Source: Cystobacter ferrugineus (GTDB lineage Bacteria; Myxococcota; Myxococcia; Myxococcales; Myxococcaceae). From it: a stretch of 64,000 bases of DNA. How positions within the stretch are numbered: the first letter of the stretch is position 1; the number at the start of each line of letters is the position of its first letter. The notes beneath the pieces were generated by a model that saw only the letters and a list, made by a program, of their open reading frames with translations, did no database searches and was not told the DNA's origin. Positions 34,543 to 43,752 of the stretch are shown piece after piece. The position numbers and the translations under genes are program-made. Location of the stretch: NCBI RefSeq assembly GCF_001887355.1, contig NZ_MPIN01000009.1, positions 372,001 to 436,000 on the forward strand. Direction: 5' to 3'.

Positions 34543-37500
34543 ATGAGCCAGAACTCCCCAGAAACCCAGGCGCCCGCCACCGCCGCGGAAGTGTTCGCGG
34601 GGGGCGGGCAGATGGGCGCGCTCATGCGTGCCATCGACTGGTCTCGAACGGAACTCGGACCCGTGGACACCTGGCCCGCCGCCCTACGCACCATGGTGGG
34701 TGTGGTGCTGGGCAGCCGCTTCCCCATGTTGATGTGGTGGGGAGAGCATCTCGTCCAAGTCTACAACGATGGTTACCGGCCCATCCTGGGGGATAAGCAC
34801 CCCGCGTCCATGGGCGCGCCGGGGGCGGAAGTCTGGAAGGAGATCTGGTCCACGATCGGTCCCATGGCCGAGGGCGTCCTCCGGGGCGCCCCCGCCACCT
34901 GGTCCGAGCACCTGCTGCTGCTCATGAACCGCAAGGGCTTCTTCGAGGAGGCCTACTTCACCTTCTCGTACAGCCCCATTCCCGACGATGCCGGAGGGCG
35001 GGGCGGCGTGCTCGTCACCGTCCAGGAGACGAGCAGTCAGGTCCTGGGAGAGCGGCGGCTGTACACCCTGCAGCGAATGGCGGCGGACTCGTTCCAGGCC
35101 CGGAGCGTGGAGCAGGCCGCACGGCTGGCGATGCAGGCGCTCGACAGCAACCCGAATGACCTGCCCTTCGCGCTGCTGTACCTGTGCGACACGGAGGGCA
35201 GACACGCGTCCCGGGTGGCGGCCCGAGGGTTCCGGGAGGAGGTCCTCTCCACGCTCCCGCCCGTGTTGGACCTGGCCACGCCCCAGGATGACTGGCCGTT
35301 GTACGAGGTCCTCGCCACCCACCGGCCCGTCCAGGTGACGCCGCTGCCCCAGGGCCTGCTCCCGGCGCTCGCGGGCGAGGAACTCCCGATGCCCACCCGA
35401 GCCCTCGTCCTGCCGGTGGAGGGTGAGACCGGCCAGTCCCCGGCGGGCTTTCTCGTGGTGGGCCTGAGCCCCCGGCTCGAATTCGACGACAAGTACCAGG
35501 GCTTCCTGCTGCTCGTGGCGAGCCACCTGTCCACCGCCCTCGCCCACGCACGCGCCTACGAGGAGCAGAAGCAGCGTGCCGAGGCCCTCGCCGAGCTGGA
35601 CCGGGCCAAGACGGCCTTCTTCAGCAACGTGAGCCACGAGTTCCGCACGCCCCTGACGCTGATGCTCGGCCCGCTGGAGGATCTGCTGGCCTCGGGCCGG
35701 CTGCCGGACGAGGTGCGCCAGCCACTCGAACTCATCCACCGCAATGGCCTGCGTCTGTTCAAGCTCGTCAACACGCTCCTGGACTTCAGCCGACTCGAGG
35801 CGGGCCGCGTCCAGGCCAGCTACCAGCCCACGGATCTCGCCGCCCTGACCGCGGGGCTCACCAGCGCTTTCGACTCGGCCATGGAGAAGGCGGGGCTGCG
35901 CCTCCGGGTGGAGTGCGAGCCCCTGCCGGAGCCCATCTGGGTGGACCGGGAGATGTGGGAGAAGGTTGTCCTCAACCTGATCTCCAATGCGTTCAAGTTC
36001 ACCTTCGACGGGGAGATCGCCGTGCGCCTGCGGTGGCGGGGCCAGCACGTGGAGCTGTCCGTGAGCGACACCGGCACGGGCATTCCCCCCGAGGAGCAGT
36101 CACGCATCTTCGAGCGCTTCCACCAGGTGCGGGGCGCGCGAGGCCGCAGCCACGAGGGCAGTGGCATCGGCCTGTCGCTGGTGCGCGAGCTCGTCAAGCT
36201 GCACGGCGGCGACATGCGCGTGGACAGCACTCCGGGCCAGGGCAGCACCTTCACCGTGTGCATTCCCACCGGCTTCGCCCACCTGCCGCGCGAGCGGCTC
36301 GAGGCGCCACTCACCCAGGAGTCGACCGGGCTCGGCGCGGCGCCCTTCCTCGACGAGGCCTCGAGCTGGCTCGCCACTCCTCCCCCGGCCCCCATGCAGG
36401 CCCCCACCGCGCCGGAAGCGCCCTCCGCGCGAGGCCTGGTTCCGGGCGGCCACATCCTGCTCGCCGACGACAACGTGGACATGCGCGACTACGTGCGCCG
36501 CCTCCTGGAGACGCGCTTCACGGTCGTGGCGGTGGCGGATGGGCAGGCGGCGCTCGCGGCGGCCCGGACGCACGTTCCGGACCTCGTGCTCTCGGACGTG
36601 ATGATGCCGGGGCTGGATGGACTGGGCCTGCTGCGGGAGCTCCGGGCGGACCCCAGGACAGCGGCCATTCCCATCATCCTCCTGTCCGCGCGCGCCGGCG
36701 AGGAGGCCACGGTGGAAGGCCTCCAGTCCGGAGCGGATGACTACCTCGTGAAGCCCTTCAGCGCCCGCGAGCTGCTGGCGCGCGTGGAAGGAGCCCTGCG
36801 TCTGGCACGCGAGCGGGCCGAGCGCGAGCGGCTGGCCGTGGAGCGCGCCGAGTTCGAGCAGTACCTCATCGGCATCGTCAGCCATGACCTGCGCAACCCC
36901 CTGGCCGCCATCACCCTGACGGCCACGACGCTGCTGCGCGGCACGGAACTCGGGGAGCGGCAGCGCAAGTCGATCGGGCGCATCTTCGCGTCGGCGGAGC
37001 GCGCCAACCGGATGATCCGGGATCTGCTCGACTTCACCAAGGCCCGCCTGGGTGGGGGCCTGCCCATCCACCCCGCACGCCTCGACTTCCATGCCCTCGG
37101 CCGGCAGGTGGTGGACGAGCTGCAGGTCGCCCACCCCGAGCGCGTCATCCTGCTCGAGCAGCGCGGCGATGGTCAGGCCCACTGGGATGGGGACCGGATG
37201 GCACAGGTGCTCACCAACCTCATCGGCAACGCCCTGCACTACAGCTCCACCGGGACCTCCGTCCAGGTGAAGGCCCTCGGGGAAGCGGAGACAGCCGTGT
37301 TCGAGGTGCACAACGAGGGAGTCCCCATCCCGGAGGGGCAGCTGCCCCGGCTCTTCCAGCCCATGCAACGCGGGGAGAAGACGACGGACAACGCGGGCCG
37401 CAACGTGGGGCTGGGGCTCTACATCGTGGAGCACATCGTGCGGGCGCACGGCGGCACCATCGAGGTCCGCTCACGAGAGGGAGAGGGGACCACCTTCCGG

Positions 37501-37557
37501 GTGCGCCTGCCCCGCACGGCCCCCGCGTCCGCCGCCCAGGAAGGCGCACGACCGTGA
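34543..37557 (+). CDS. Hybrid sensor histidine kinase: PAS-GAF-HK-receiver-HK
   Basis: The 1004-residue soluble protein begins with a PAS-like domain (GGGQMGALMRAIDWSRTELG). A GAF-like domain follows (residues about 190-350), then HisKA with [12 protein letters not shown] (phospho-acceptor His365) and HATPase (NLISNAFKF, DTGTGIPPE). A receiver follows, with ADDNVDMR, LSDVMMPG (Asp685) and [11 protein letters not shown] second HisKA (SHDLRNPLAA, His781) and HATPase (NLIGNALHYS, GLGLYIVEHIVRAHGG) complete it. With two kinase cores around one receiver, the protein can pass phosphate internally. There is no membrane segment and no output DNA-binding domain. I use ATG 34543, since a GTG at 34408 adds 45 residues without similarity. 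Confidence 0.9.
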   Translation: MSQNSPETQAPATAAEVFAGGGQMGALMRAIDWSRTELGPVDTWPAALRTMVGVVLGSRFPMLMWWGEHLVQVYNDGYRPILGDKHPASMGAPGAEVWKEIWSTIGPMAEGVLRGAPATWSEHLLLLMNRKGFFEEAYFTFSYSPIPDDAGGRGGVLVTVQETSSQVLGERRLYTLQRMAADSFQARSVEQAARLAMQALDSNPNDLPFALLYLCDTEGRHASRVAARGFREEVLSTLPPVLDLATPQDDWPLYEVLATHRPVQVTPLPQGLLPALAGEELPMPTRALVLPVEGETGQSPAGFLVVGLSPRLEFDDKYQGFLLLVASHLSTALAHARAYEEQKQRAEALAELDRAKTAFFSNVSHEFRTPLTLMLGPLEDLLASGRLPDEVRQPLELIHRNGLRLFKLVNTLLDFSRLEAGRVQASYQPTDLAALTAGLTSAFDSAMEKAGLRLRVECEPLPEPIWVDREMWEKVVLNLISNAFKFTFDGEIAVRLRWRGQHVELSVSDTGTGIPPEEQSRIFERFHQVRGARGRSHEGSGIGLSLVRELVKLHGGDMRVDSTPGQGSTFTVCIPTGFAHLPRERLEAPLTQESTGLGAAPFLDEASSWLATPPPAPMQAPTAPEAPSARGLVPGGHILLADDNVDMRDYVRRLLETRFTVVAVADGQAALAAARTHVPDLVLSDVMMPGLDGLGLLRELRADPRTAAIPIILLSARAGEEATVEGLQSGADDYLVKPFSARELLARVEGALRLARERAERERLAVERAEFEQYLIGIVSHDLRNPLAAITLTATTLLRGTELGERQRKSIGRIFASAERANRMIRDLLDFTKARLGGGLPIHPARLDFHALGRQVVDELQVAHPERVILLEQRGDGQAHWDGDRMAQVLTNLIGNALHYSSTGTSVQVKALGEAETAVFEVHNEGVPIPEGQLPRLFQPMQRGEKTTDNAGRNVGLGLYIVEHIVRAHGGTIEVRSREGEGTTFRVRLPRTAPASAAQEGARP

Positions 37558-40508
37558 GCGACACGGACACGGTGCTCGCGGGCGGAGGCGAGCTGGGCGC
37601 GCTCCTGCGCTCCCTGGACTGGAGCCGCACGCCGCTGGGTCCCGTCGAGGACTGGCCCCCCTCCCTGCGCACCTCGGTCAGCACGATGCTCGGCTCGCCC
37701 TACCCCATCGCGCTGTACTGGGGGCCCGAGTACGTCCTGATGTACAACGACGCCTTCCGTCCCATCCTCGGAAGCAAGCACCCCGGCTCCGTCGGCGTGC
37801 CCGCGCGGCAGGCGCTCGCCGAGGTGTGGAACGTCCTGGAACCCATGCTCGAGGGCGTGAGGACCACCTGGATCCCGTCGTACGTGCAGGACCTGTGCGT
37901 CTTCCTGGAGCGCCGGGGCTTCGCGGAGGAGTGCTTCTTCACCTGGTCCTACATTCCGACCCGCGACGAGGAGAGCCGCTTCGCGGGCGTCTTCACCATC
38001 GCGAGCGAGACGACACGCCAGGTGCTCAGCGACCGGCGCTTCAAGACGATCCGCGAGCTGTCCATCCGCACCGCGCTCGACAAGAACGTGGAGGGCGTCC
38101 TGCGCTCCATGGAGCAGGTGCTCGCCCAGGCCGGCGCGGACGTGCCCTTCGCACTGCTCTATGGGGTGGAAACCGGCGAGGCGCGGCTCGTCGCCGGCAC
38201 GGGCCTGGAGCGCGGCGGGACGGCCGCTCCGCCGCAACTGGCGCTCGCGGAGGACTCCCCCTGGCCCGTGGCCGAGGTCCTGCGCTCGGGCCGCGAGGTG
38301 CTCGTCGAGGACCTGGGCTCGCGCTTCGGAGTGCTGCCCGGCGGTCCCTGGCCCGAGCCGGCGACCCGCGCGCTGCTGCTCCCCATGTCCCTGGGCTCGA
38401 GCACAGAAGCCAACGCGGTGCTCGTGGCGGGGTTGAGCCCCCGGCTGCCCCTGGATGAGGGCTACCGCGACTTCCTGCGACTGCTCGCGCGTCAGGTGGC
38501 GGCGGACACGGCCCGCGCCCGGGCCTACGAGGAGGAGAGGCGGCGCGCCGAGCAGCTCGCGGAGCTGGACCGGGCGAAGACGGCCTTCTTCAGCAACGTC
38601 AGCCACGAGTTCCGCACGCCCCTGACGCTGATGCTCGGCCCTCTCGAGGACGCGCTCACCGACACGGAGGAGCCCCTGGCCTCCCATCAGCGCGAGCGCC
38701 TGTCACTCGTGTACCGCAACGGGATGCGCCTCTCCAAGCTCGTCAACAGCCTGCTGGACTTCTCCCGGCTGGAGGCGGGCCGGGCGAAGGTGGCCTTCCA
38801 GCCCACGGATCTCCCGGCCTTCACCGCCGAGCTCGTGAGCCACTTCGAGTCGGCCGCCCGGCGCGCGGGGCTCCTGCTCACCGTGGATCTCCAGGCGAAC
38901 TCCGAGCCCGTCTGGGTGGATCGCGAGGCCTGGGAGAAGGTCGTCTTCAACCTGCTGTCCAATGCGCTCAAGTACACCTTCGAGGGAGGCATCACGGTGA
39001 CATTGCGCGCGCAGGGGGGTGAGGCCGTCCTGCGGGTGCGCGACACCGGCACCGGCATTCCCGAGCAGGCCCTGCCCCACGTCTTCGAGCGCTTCCATCG
39101 GGTGGAGGGGGCGCGCGCGCGCAGCCATGAGGGCAGCGGCATCGGGCTCGCCCTGGTGCAGGAGCTCGTCAAGCTGCACGGCGGAAGCATCCACGTGCGG
39201 AGCGTCGTCGGCGAGGGCAGCACCTTCTCCGTGCATCTGCCGTTGGGCACCGCCCATCTTCCCAGCGGGCGCGTGCTCGCGCGGGAAGAGGCCCGAGCAA
39301 CACAAACACGCGCCGAGCCCTACGTCGCCGAGACGCTGGGCTGGATGGACTCGGAAGCGGGCCTCCGGCGAGGGCCCCCTGCCCCCTCACCCGCCCCCAC
39401 CAGCCCCCGGGCCCGCGTGCTCGTCGTGGACGACAACGCGGACATGCGCGCCTACGTCACGGGGCTGCTGCGCCCCGCCTTCGAGGTGGAGGCCGTGGGG
39501 GACGGTGTCCGGGCCCTGGAGTTGATGCGGGCCCACCCGCCGGACCTCATCCTCTCGGACGTGATGATGCCCCGGCTGGGCGGCTTCGGCCTGCTGCGCG
39601 AGATACGGGCAACGGAGTCCCTCAAGACCGTGCCCTTCATCCTGCTGTCGGCCCGCGCCGGCGAGGAGGCCTCCGTCGAGGGGCTCGAGGCCGGAGCGGA
39701 CGACTACCTGGTGAAGCCCTTCAGCGCGCGGGAGTTGCTGGCCCGGGTGCAGTCCCACCTGGAGCTGGCGCGCATGCGCCGGGAAGCCGCGGCGCACGAG
39801 GCCCGAGAGGTGAGCCTGCGAGAAGCCGTCCATGCGCGTGATGACTTCCTGTCGGTGGCGAGCCACGAGCTCAAGACGCCCCTGGCCGCCTTGCGCCTTC
39901 AACTCGAGACCCTGGAGCGGACGCTGCCCGGCGAGGTGCGGGCGCTCGTGAGCGAGCGGCTCTCCGCGGCGCGCCGGCAGATCCAACGGCTCGCGGGCCT
40001 CATCGAGACGATGCTGGACGTGTCCCTGTTGGCCGCGGGCCGGTTGCGCCTGAAACTGGAGCCGGTGGACCTGGCCGTGCTCGTCACGGACGGCGTCGCG
40101 CAGATGCGCGAGGAACTGGCCCGGCAGCAGTGCGCCCTCACGCTCGAGTCGGAGGCGAGCCTGCGCGGCGAGTTCGATGCCACGCGCCTGGGGCAGCTCT
40201 TGCGCAATCTCCTGTCGAACGCGGCCCGGTACGGCGCGGGCAAGCCAGTGGAGGTACGGCTGCGCCGGGAGGGACGCCACGCCCGCCTGGAGGTGGTGGA
40301 CCACGGCATGGGCGTGAAGCCCGAGCACCAGGCGCGCATCTTCCACCGCTTCGAGCGCGCCGTCTCCGCGCGGCACTTCGGGGGCCTGGGCCTGGGATTG
40401 TGGGTGTCGCGCCAGGTGGTCGAGGCGCACGGGGGTTCCATCTCCCTCACGGACACTCCCGGAGGCGGAGCGACCTTCACCGTGGAACTGCCGCTCCAGG
40501 GAAGCTGA
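37554..40508 (+). CDS. Hybrid sensor histidine kinase, tandem paralogue: PAS-GAF-HK-receiver-HK
   Basis: The GTG start overlaps the previous stop by four bases. The 984-residue product has the same layout as its neighbour: PAS-like region ([20 protein letters not shown]), GAF-like region, first HisKA ([12 protein letters not shown], His351), HATPase, receiver (VDDNADMR, Asp669, [10 protein letters not shown]), then a second HisKA ([12 protein letters not shown], His771) and HATPase. The first kinase halves are very similar between the two genes, while the second kinases are clearly different (SHDLRNP versus SHELKTP), suggesting duplication followed by exchange or divergence of the second module. 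The two proteins are probably made together and may work as one relay. Confidence 0.9.
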   Translation: MSDTDTVLAGGGELGALLRSLDWSRTPLGPVEDWPPSLRTSVSTMLGSPYPIALYWGPEYVLMYNDAFRPILGSKHPGSVGVPARQALAEVWNVLEPMLEGVRTTWIPSYVQDLCVFLERRGFAEECFFTWSYIPTRDEESRFAGVFTIASETTRQVLSDRRFKTIRELSIRTALDKNVEGVLRSMEQVLAQAGADVPFALLYGVETGEARLVAGTGLERGGTAAPPQLALAEDSPWPVAEVLRSGREVLVEDLGSRFGVLPGGPWPEPATRALLLPMSLGSSTEANAVLVAGLSPRLPLDEGYRDFLRLLARQVAADTARARAYEEERRRAEQLAELDRAKTAFFSNVSHEFRTPLTLMLGPLEDALTDTEEPLASHQRERLSLVYRNGMRLSKLVNSLLDFSRLEAGRAKVAFQPTDLPAFTAELVSHFESAARRAGLLLTVDLQANSEPVWVDREAWEKVVFNLLSNALKYTFEGGITVTLRAQGGEAVLRVRDTGTGIPEQALPHVFERFHRVEGARARSHEGSGIGLALVQELVKLHGGSIHVRSVVGEGSTFSVHLPLGTAHLPSGRVLAREEARATQTRAEPYVAETLGWMDSEAGLRRGPPAPSPAPTSPRARVLVVDDNADMRAYVTGLLRPAFEVEAVGDGVRALELMRAHPPDLILSDVMMPRLGGFGLLREIRATESLKTVPFILLSARAGEEASVEGLEAGADDYLVKPFSARELLARVQSHLELARMRREAAAHEAREVSLREAVHARDDFLSVASHELKTPLAALRLQLETLERTLPGEVRALVSERLSAARRQIQRLAGLIETMLDVSLLAAGRLRLKLEPVDLAVLVTDGVAQMREELARQQCALTLESEASLRGEFDATRLGQLLRNLLSNAARYGAGKPVEVRLRREGRHARLEVVDHGMGVKPEHQARIFHRFERAVSARHFGGLGLGLWVSRQVVEAHGGSISLTDTPGGGATFTVELPLQGS

Positions 40509-40513
40509 CGCGA

Positions 40514-40705
40514 ATGGCGAAATACACGGTCAAGCTCTCCAAGCCTCCGCGAGGTCATGAGGTTCCGCCGCTGCTCGCGGACGTCGGCGACTGGATGGGC
40601 CAACAGATCCACGGAACGCTGGGCTGGTTCGATGCGCTCGCGGCCGAGGCCATTCCGGCGGCGCCGCTCCTCGACGAGCGCTTCGCGGCGTGGATTGCGA
40701 AATAG
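40514..40705 (+). pseudogene. Truncated gene: N-terminal 63 residues of an uncharacterised myxobacterial family
   Basis: Starting 5 bp after the second kinase, the frame encodes [20 protein letters not shown], then [20 protein letters not shown], and stops at TAG 40703-40705. I recall longer (about 200-residue) myxobacterial proteins with this start; if so, about two-thirds of the gene has been lost. The missing part is not found downstream, where the scar-rich region begins. A complete 63-residue protein is possible but less likely. Confidence 0.45.
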
Positions 40706-40768
40706 AAGCGCCCCTCCGGTGTGAGGCAAGGCCTCGCTCCTGCGCTGAGGCCGCTGGGTTTTTGACTT

Positions 40769-40797
40769 TGGAAGCGGCGGGAAGCGAACCTGCCGCC
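40769..40797 (-). other. Degenerate tRNA 3'-end-like sequence (possible attachment-site remnant)
   Basis: On the minus strand, the sequence GCAGGTTCGCTTCCCGC followed by CGCTTCCA resembles a tRNA T-arm and acceptor 3' strand. It deviates from a functional T-arm by C for the invariant A58 and by an A-C mismatch in the stem, and no tRNA body precedes it. Integrases often use tRNA 3' ends, so this may mark an old integration. Chance resemblance is possible. Confidence 0.25.
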
Positions 40798-41030
40798 TGG
40801 CACTCCCAGAGCGGGCCTGACGGAGTTTCGTGGGAGCCTGGCGGTAGCGTGTGCCCTGGCGAGGTGTGGCCGGGGAGAGGCAGGTGGGGGAGAGCGGGTG
40901 GAAGTACCGGCGGAGACGGCCCTTGCCGCGCCCCTCATGGGAGGGAGGCCTGGACAGGCATGACCTAGGTTGCTGCGTGGCCTCTCCACCGGCCCGGCGC
41001 ACAGCTCGGCCGGCACCCGTCAGCGACCCT

Positions 41031-41066
41031 CCTCTGCCCCTCTGCACCAGCCATTCCCCTCAACAC
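41031..41066. repeat. Left copy of a 36-bp direct repeat flanking the AAA-HNH operon
   Basis: The 36 bp match 43717-43752 with two substitutions (at the 23rd and 25th positions). The first 22 bp (CCTCTGCCCCTCTGCACCAG plus CC) and the last 11 (CCCCTCAACAC) are identical. The copies are in the same orientation, 2686 bp apart start to start, and enclose the AAA and HNH genes together with two gene fragments. Confidence 0.75.
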
Positions 41067-41091
41067 TGCCTCTATCCTGCCTATACGCCGG

Positions 41092-41161
41092 CAAGCTCAC
41101 CCTGGAGAGCGAGGGACCGGGCCACGGCGCCACCACCACCCTGGAGCTGCCGCTGGGGTGA
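41092..41161 (+). pseudogene. C-terminal fragment of a histidine kinase related to the 44.8-50.1 kb gene
   Basis: The plus-strand frame encodes KLTLESEGPGHGATTTLELP-LG and a TGA at 41159-41161. This closely matches the C-terminus of the large kinase ending at 50127 (RLTLESDGPGRGVTATLELP-LG). Everything upstream of Lys, which should be the rest of an HATPase domain, is missing, and unrelated sequence and the direct repeat lie there instead. It is therefore the tail of a paralogue, cut off by a rearrangement at about 41092. Confidence 0.7.
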
Positions 41162-41273
41162 GTCCGCAGGTGGACCCGGCAAGCGAACGCGGAGGTGCGA
41201 GGAGGCGGCGGACGGGGTATGGAAGAAGTCCGCCTCCAACGGACCGAGGCGGGTGGGAGCAGGGTCGGACGCC

Positions 41274-42650
41274 ATGTACATCAGCAGGATCGAGTTGGAG
41301 AACATTCGAGGGTTCCGCTCTGGAGACCTGCGCGTCGACCTCGACCTGCGGCGGCCCGATGGGCGCTACGCGGGGTGGACGGTGCTCGCGGGGCGCAATG
41401 GCTCGGGGAAGTCCACGCTCTTGAAGGCCGTGGCGTTGGCGGTTGTGGGCCCCTTCGTCGCCAGGGGATTGCAGCAGAGCTTCGCCGGATGGATTCGTGA
41501 AAAAGAGAAGAAGGCCGTTGTTCGTACTGAGCTGGATTTCGACGGGATGGTGGATGGGTTCGACGAGCTGAGTGGTAATCTCGCAGAGCCTTTGGCCGCA
41601 TGGATCGAGTGGCTTTCCCTGGAGTCCAAGCCAGAACCTGCTTTAGATTTTCCAAGATTGCCGAGCAAGGTCGGACTGGAATCAGGGCAAATGGCTTACT
41701 TCCGCAATGTGGATGGACCCTTGTTCCACGGTCCTTGGGGTGATAATCCAGTGGGCTGGTTCATCGCGGGGTACGGTCCTTCCAGGCGGTTGAGCAACCA
41801 TCCTCTCGATGCTCATCGACAGGCAGAAGGCCCCCTTCAAGCGTCTCGCTTGGCCAGCCTTTTCCGAGAAGACGTTTCGCTCGCGGAAGGTGTCCAGTGG
41901 CTCAGGGAGTTGCACCTGCGCCGCCTGGAAGAAAAACCGGGAGCGGAACTTCTCCTCAATGGTGTCCTGAAACTGCTCAACGACAACCTTTTGCCTGATT
42001 CCACGAGAGTGGAAAAGGTTGATTCCGAGGGATTGTGGGTGACTCAGCGGGGTGTGGCCCTCCCACTGCGGGAAATGAGCGATGGCTATCGCACTGTCAT
42101 CGCGCTCGTAATGGATCTCGCCCGCCAACTGCATGCAACCTACGACGAGTTTCATCCAGTTCAGCAGGACGGCACATGGCGTGTTCTCCTCCCTGGGGTC
42201 GTGCTGATCGATGAGATCGAACTGCACCTGCACCTCGCGTGGCAGCGACGCATCGGATTCTGGTTCAAGGCCCACTTCCCGAACATCCAGTTTATCGTGA
42301 CCACGCATAGTCCTTTTGTCTGCCAGGCGGCGGACCCCAAGGGACTCATCCGGTTGCCTGCCCCCGGCGAGAACCGGACCGCGGAGCATGTCTCCGACGA
42401 GCTATTCAAGACCGTGGTCAACGGCACCGTGGATGAGGCCGCCCTGACCGAGCTGTTCGGCCTCGAGCACGTGCACTCCGACAGTTCCGAGCAACTGCGC
42501 GAGCGGGTCGCGCAATTGGAGGCGCGCATCCTCGAAGGAGAGGCCACTGCCGAGGATCGCGAGGAGCTGGGTCGGCTCGCCGCGCAGCTTCCGGATACCG
42601 GGAGCGCGCTCGTGGACCGCGCCGTGAGGAAGTTCGGGCTCGACACATGA
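41274..42650 (+). CDS. AAA-family ATPase, PtuA-like (Septu-type defence candidate)
   Basis: The 458-residue protein begins MYISRIELENIRGFRSGDLR, typical of SMC/OLD-like AAA_15/AAA_21 ATPases, with Walker A GRNGSGKST (40-48), Walker B VVLIDEIE (Asp313-Glu314) and the TTHSPF segment that follows the D-loop in this family. The C-terminal 70 residues form a coiled-coil-like region (LRERVAQLEARIL). The stop overlaps the HNH gene start (ATGA), as for ptuA-ptuB. PtuA assembles with the nuclease PtuB and controls its activity after phage infection. GC is visibly lower here (about 41,480-42,160) than in the neighbouring genes. Assignment to Septu is by layout and motifs; retron-associated AAA proteins are related alternatives. 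Confidence 0.85.
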   Translation: MYISRIELENIRGFRSGDLRVDLDLRRPDGRYAGWTVLAGRNGSGKSTLLKAVALAVVGPFVARGLQQSFAGWIREKEKKAVVRTELDFDGMVDGFDELSGNLAEPLAAWIEWLSLESKPEPALDFPRLPSKVGLESGQMAYFRNVDGPLFHGPWGDNPVGWFIAGYGPSRRLSNHPLDAHRQAEGPLQASRLASLFREDVSLAEGVQWLRELHLRRLEEKPGAELLLNGVLKLLNDNLLPDSTRVEKVDSEGLWVTQRGVALPLREMSDGYRTVIALVMDLARQLHATYDEFHPVQQDGTWRVLLPGVVLIDEIELHLHLAWQRRIGFWFKAHFPNIQFIVTTHSPFVCQAADPKGLIRLPAPGENRTAEHVSDELFKTVVNGTVDEAALTELFGLEHVHSDSSEQLRERVAQLEARILEGEATAEDREELGRLAAQLPDTGSALVDRAVRKFGLDT

Positions 42651-43390
42651 AGAAGCTGAACCGTGAGCCGCTGAGCGCGTCAACGATGGAGTTGCTCGCG
42701 GAACGTTCGCGGCAGGTGCTTGCCGCCGAGGATTCAAAGAGTGAGGCGCAGCGGCTGTGGACGCAGCAGGGCAACCGTGCGTTCGAGGAGATCCGTGCGA
42801 CGCTGAAGTCCATGACGACGGGCCGTGAGCGCTGCATGTACTGCGAGGACAGCGCCGCCACGGACATCGAGCATTTCTGGCCCAAGTCGCAGTACCCCAA
42901 GAGGGCCTTCTCCTGGGACAACTACCTGCTGGCGTGCAGTGGCTGCAACAGCAACCACAAGCGCGAGAAGTTTCCCCTGGATGAGGCTGGGACGCCGTTG
43001 TTGATCAATCCCACCGTGGATGATCCCCGCGATCACTTGTTCCTCTCGGTCAAGACAGGCAAATTCCGTCCCCGGAAACAGGGAGGCCAGGAGAACCGCA
43101 AGGGAGTGGAGAGCATCGAGGTTTTCGGATTGGACCGTGACATTCTGGAGAAGGGACGCCTGGATGCGTGGGAAACCATTCCGGCTTTACTCCTGCGCTA
43201 CGCGGACGCTTGCTCACGCGAGAAGTGGCGGCTTGCGCTCAACGTGCAGCGAACCCTCTGCCGATTTCCCTTCGCCAGCGTCTTGGCCTGGTTCATGGAC
43301 ATCGCATCCAGGCCCGACGCGGCGCTATTCATTGATGAGCGTTGTCTCCCCGTGCTCGAACGTTACCCAGACATCAAGCACTGGATTTGA
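42647..43390 (+). CDS. HNH endonuclease, PtuB-like (Septu-type defence candidate)
   Basis: The 247-residue protein contains a zinc-ribbon HNH motif: RCMYCEDS (Cys63, Cys66), ATDIEHFWPKSQYP (with His76 as the catalytic candidate), SWDNYLLACSGCNSNHKREK (Cys97, Cys100 and the Asn/His finish). This is the TIGR02646-like pattern found in PtuB. A C-terminal helical region follows. The gene overlaps the AAA gene by four bases and is likely made in the same complex, cutting DNA or RNA of an invader when released. The residues of the motif appear intact, so the system may be active. Confidence 0.85.
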   Translation: MKKLNREPLSASTMELLAERSRQVLAAEDSKSEAQRLWTQQGNRAFEEIRATLKSMTTGRERCMYCEDSAATDIEHFWPKSQYPKRAFSWDNYLLACSGCNSNHKREKFPLDEAGTPLLINPTVDDPRDHLFLSVKTGKFRPRKQGGQENRKGVESIEVFGLDRDILEKGRLDAWETIPALLLRYADACSREKWRLALNVQRTLCRFPFASVLAWFMDIASRPDAALFIDERCLPVLERYPDIKHWI

Positions 43391-43417
43391 ACACCCGGAA
43401 CAACCCCTCCCGGGCGC

Positions 43418-43663
43418 TCAGCCCTCCTCGTGGTGGATCCAGATGTTGCGCGTGGCCACGTCGGGCCGGTTGGACAGCGCCGCGATGCGCTGGCCCACGG
43501 GGAAGGGACGGTTGAACGGGTAGCCCCACTCGCGCGTCTCCCCGGACTCCTCGGCCTCGCCGATCACGGTCACCTGGAAGCGGAAGAGCATGCCCTCGCG
43601 CCGGCCCCGGGGCAAGAGCAGGTGCGCGGGCCAGCCCCACTCGTGCGCCGCGGACGCGCGCTC
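43418..43663 (-). pseudogene. C-terminal fragment resembling a hemocyanin/phenoloxidase C-terminal domain
   Basis: A minus-strand frame ending at 43418 encodes HEWGWPAHLLLPRGRREGML followed by FRFQVTVIGEAEE, a YPFNRPFPVG segment and NIWIHHEEG. GWP-H-LLPRG-xEGM is characteristic of the Ig-like C-terminal domain of hemocyanin-type oxidases, as found in some bacterial tyrosinase-family proteins. Only about 80 residues remain; the copper-binding part is gone, and upstream codons run into the right direct repeat. The 3' end is 28 bp from the HNH stop, convergent with it. The family call is from memory. Confidence 0.45.
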
Positions 43664-43716
43664 CCCCAAGCAGGTACGGAGGAGAGGAGCGTGACGCGCC
43701 CCCAGGTAGGAGCAGA

Positions 43717-43752
43717 CCTCTGCCCCTCTGCACCAGCCCTCCCCCTCAACAC
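43717..43752. repeat. Right copy of the 36-bp direct repeat flanking the AAA-HNH operon
   Basis: This copy matches 41031-41066 with two substitutions. It sits between the hemocyanin-like fragment and the PPC-like fragment, and the stop codon of the latter (43746-43748) lies inside it. Confidence 0.75.

Larger units (their letters stand above)
40706..41273. other. Scar-rich intergenic region left of the AAA-HNH operon
   Basis: This 568-bp stretch has no intact gene. It contains a tRNA-like 3'-end sequence (40769-40797), a copy of a direct repeat (41031-41066) and the tail of a histidine kinase (41092-41161). The promoter of the AAA-HNH operon probably lies in 41162-41270, but nothing there matches a consensus well. 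Confidence 0.6.

Noticed and set aside
40769-40797. Intact tRNA gene
   Set aside because: Only T-arm-like and acceptor-like bases are present, with a changed invariant A58 and a stem mismatch; no anticodon or D-arm precedes it.
41031-43752. Insertion sequence
   Set aside because: Flanking repeats are direct and there is no transposase or terminal inverted repeat, so an IS or composite transposon is not supported.
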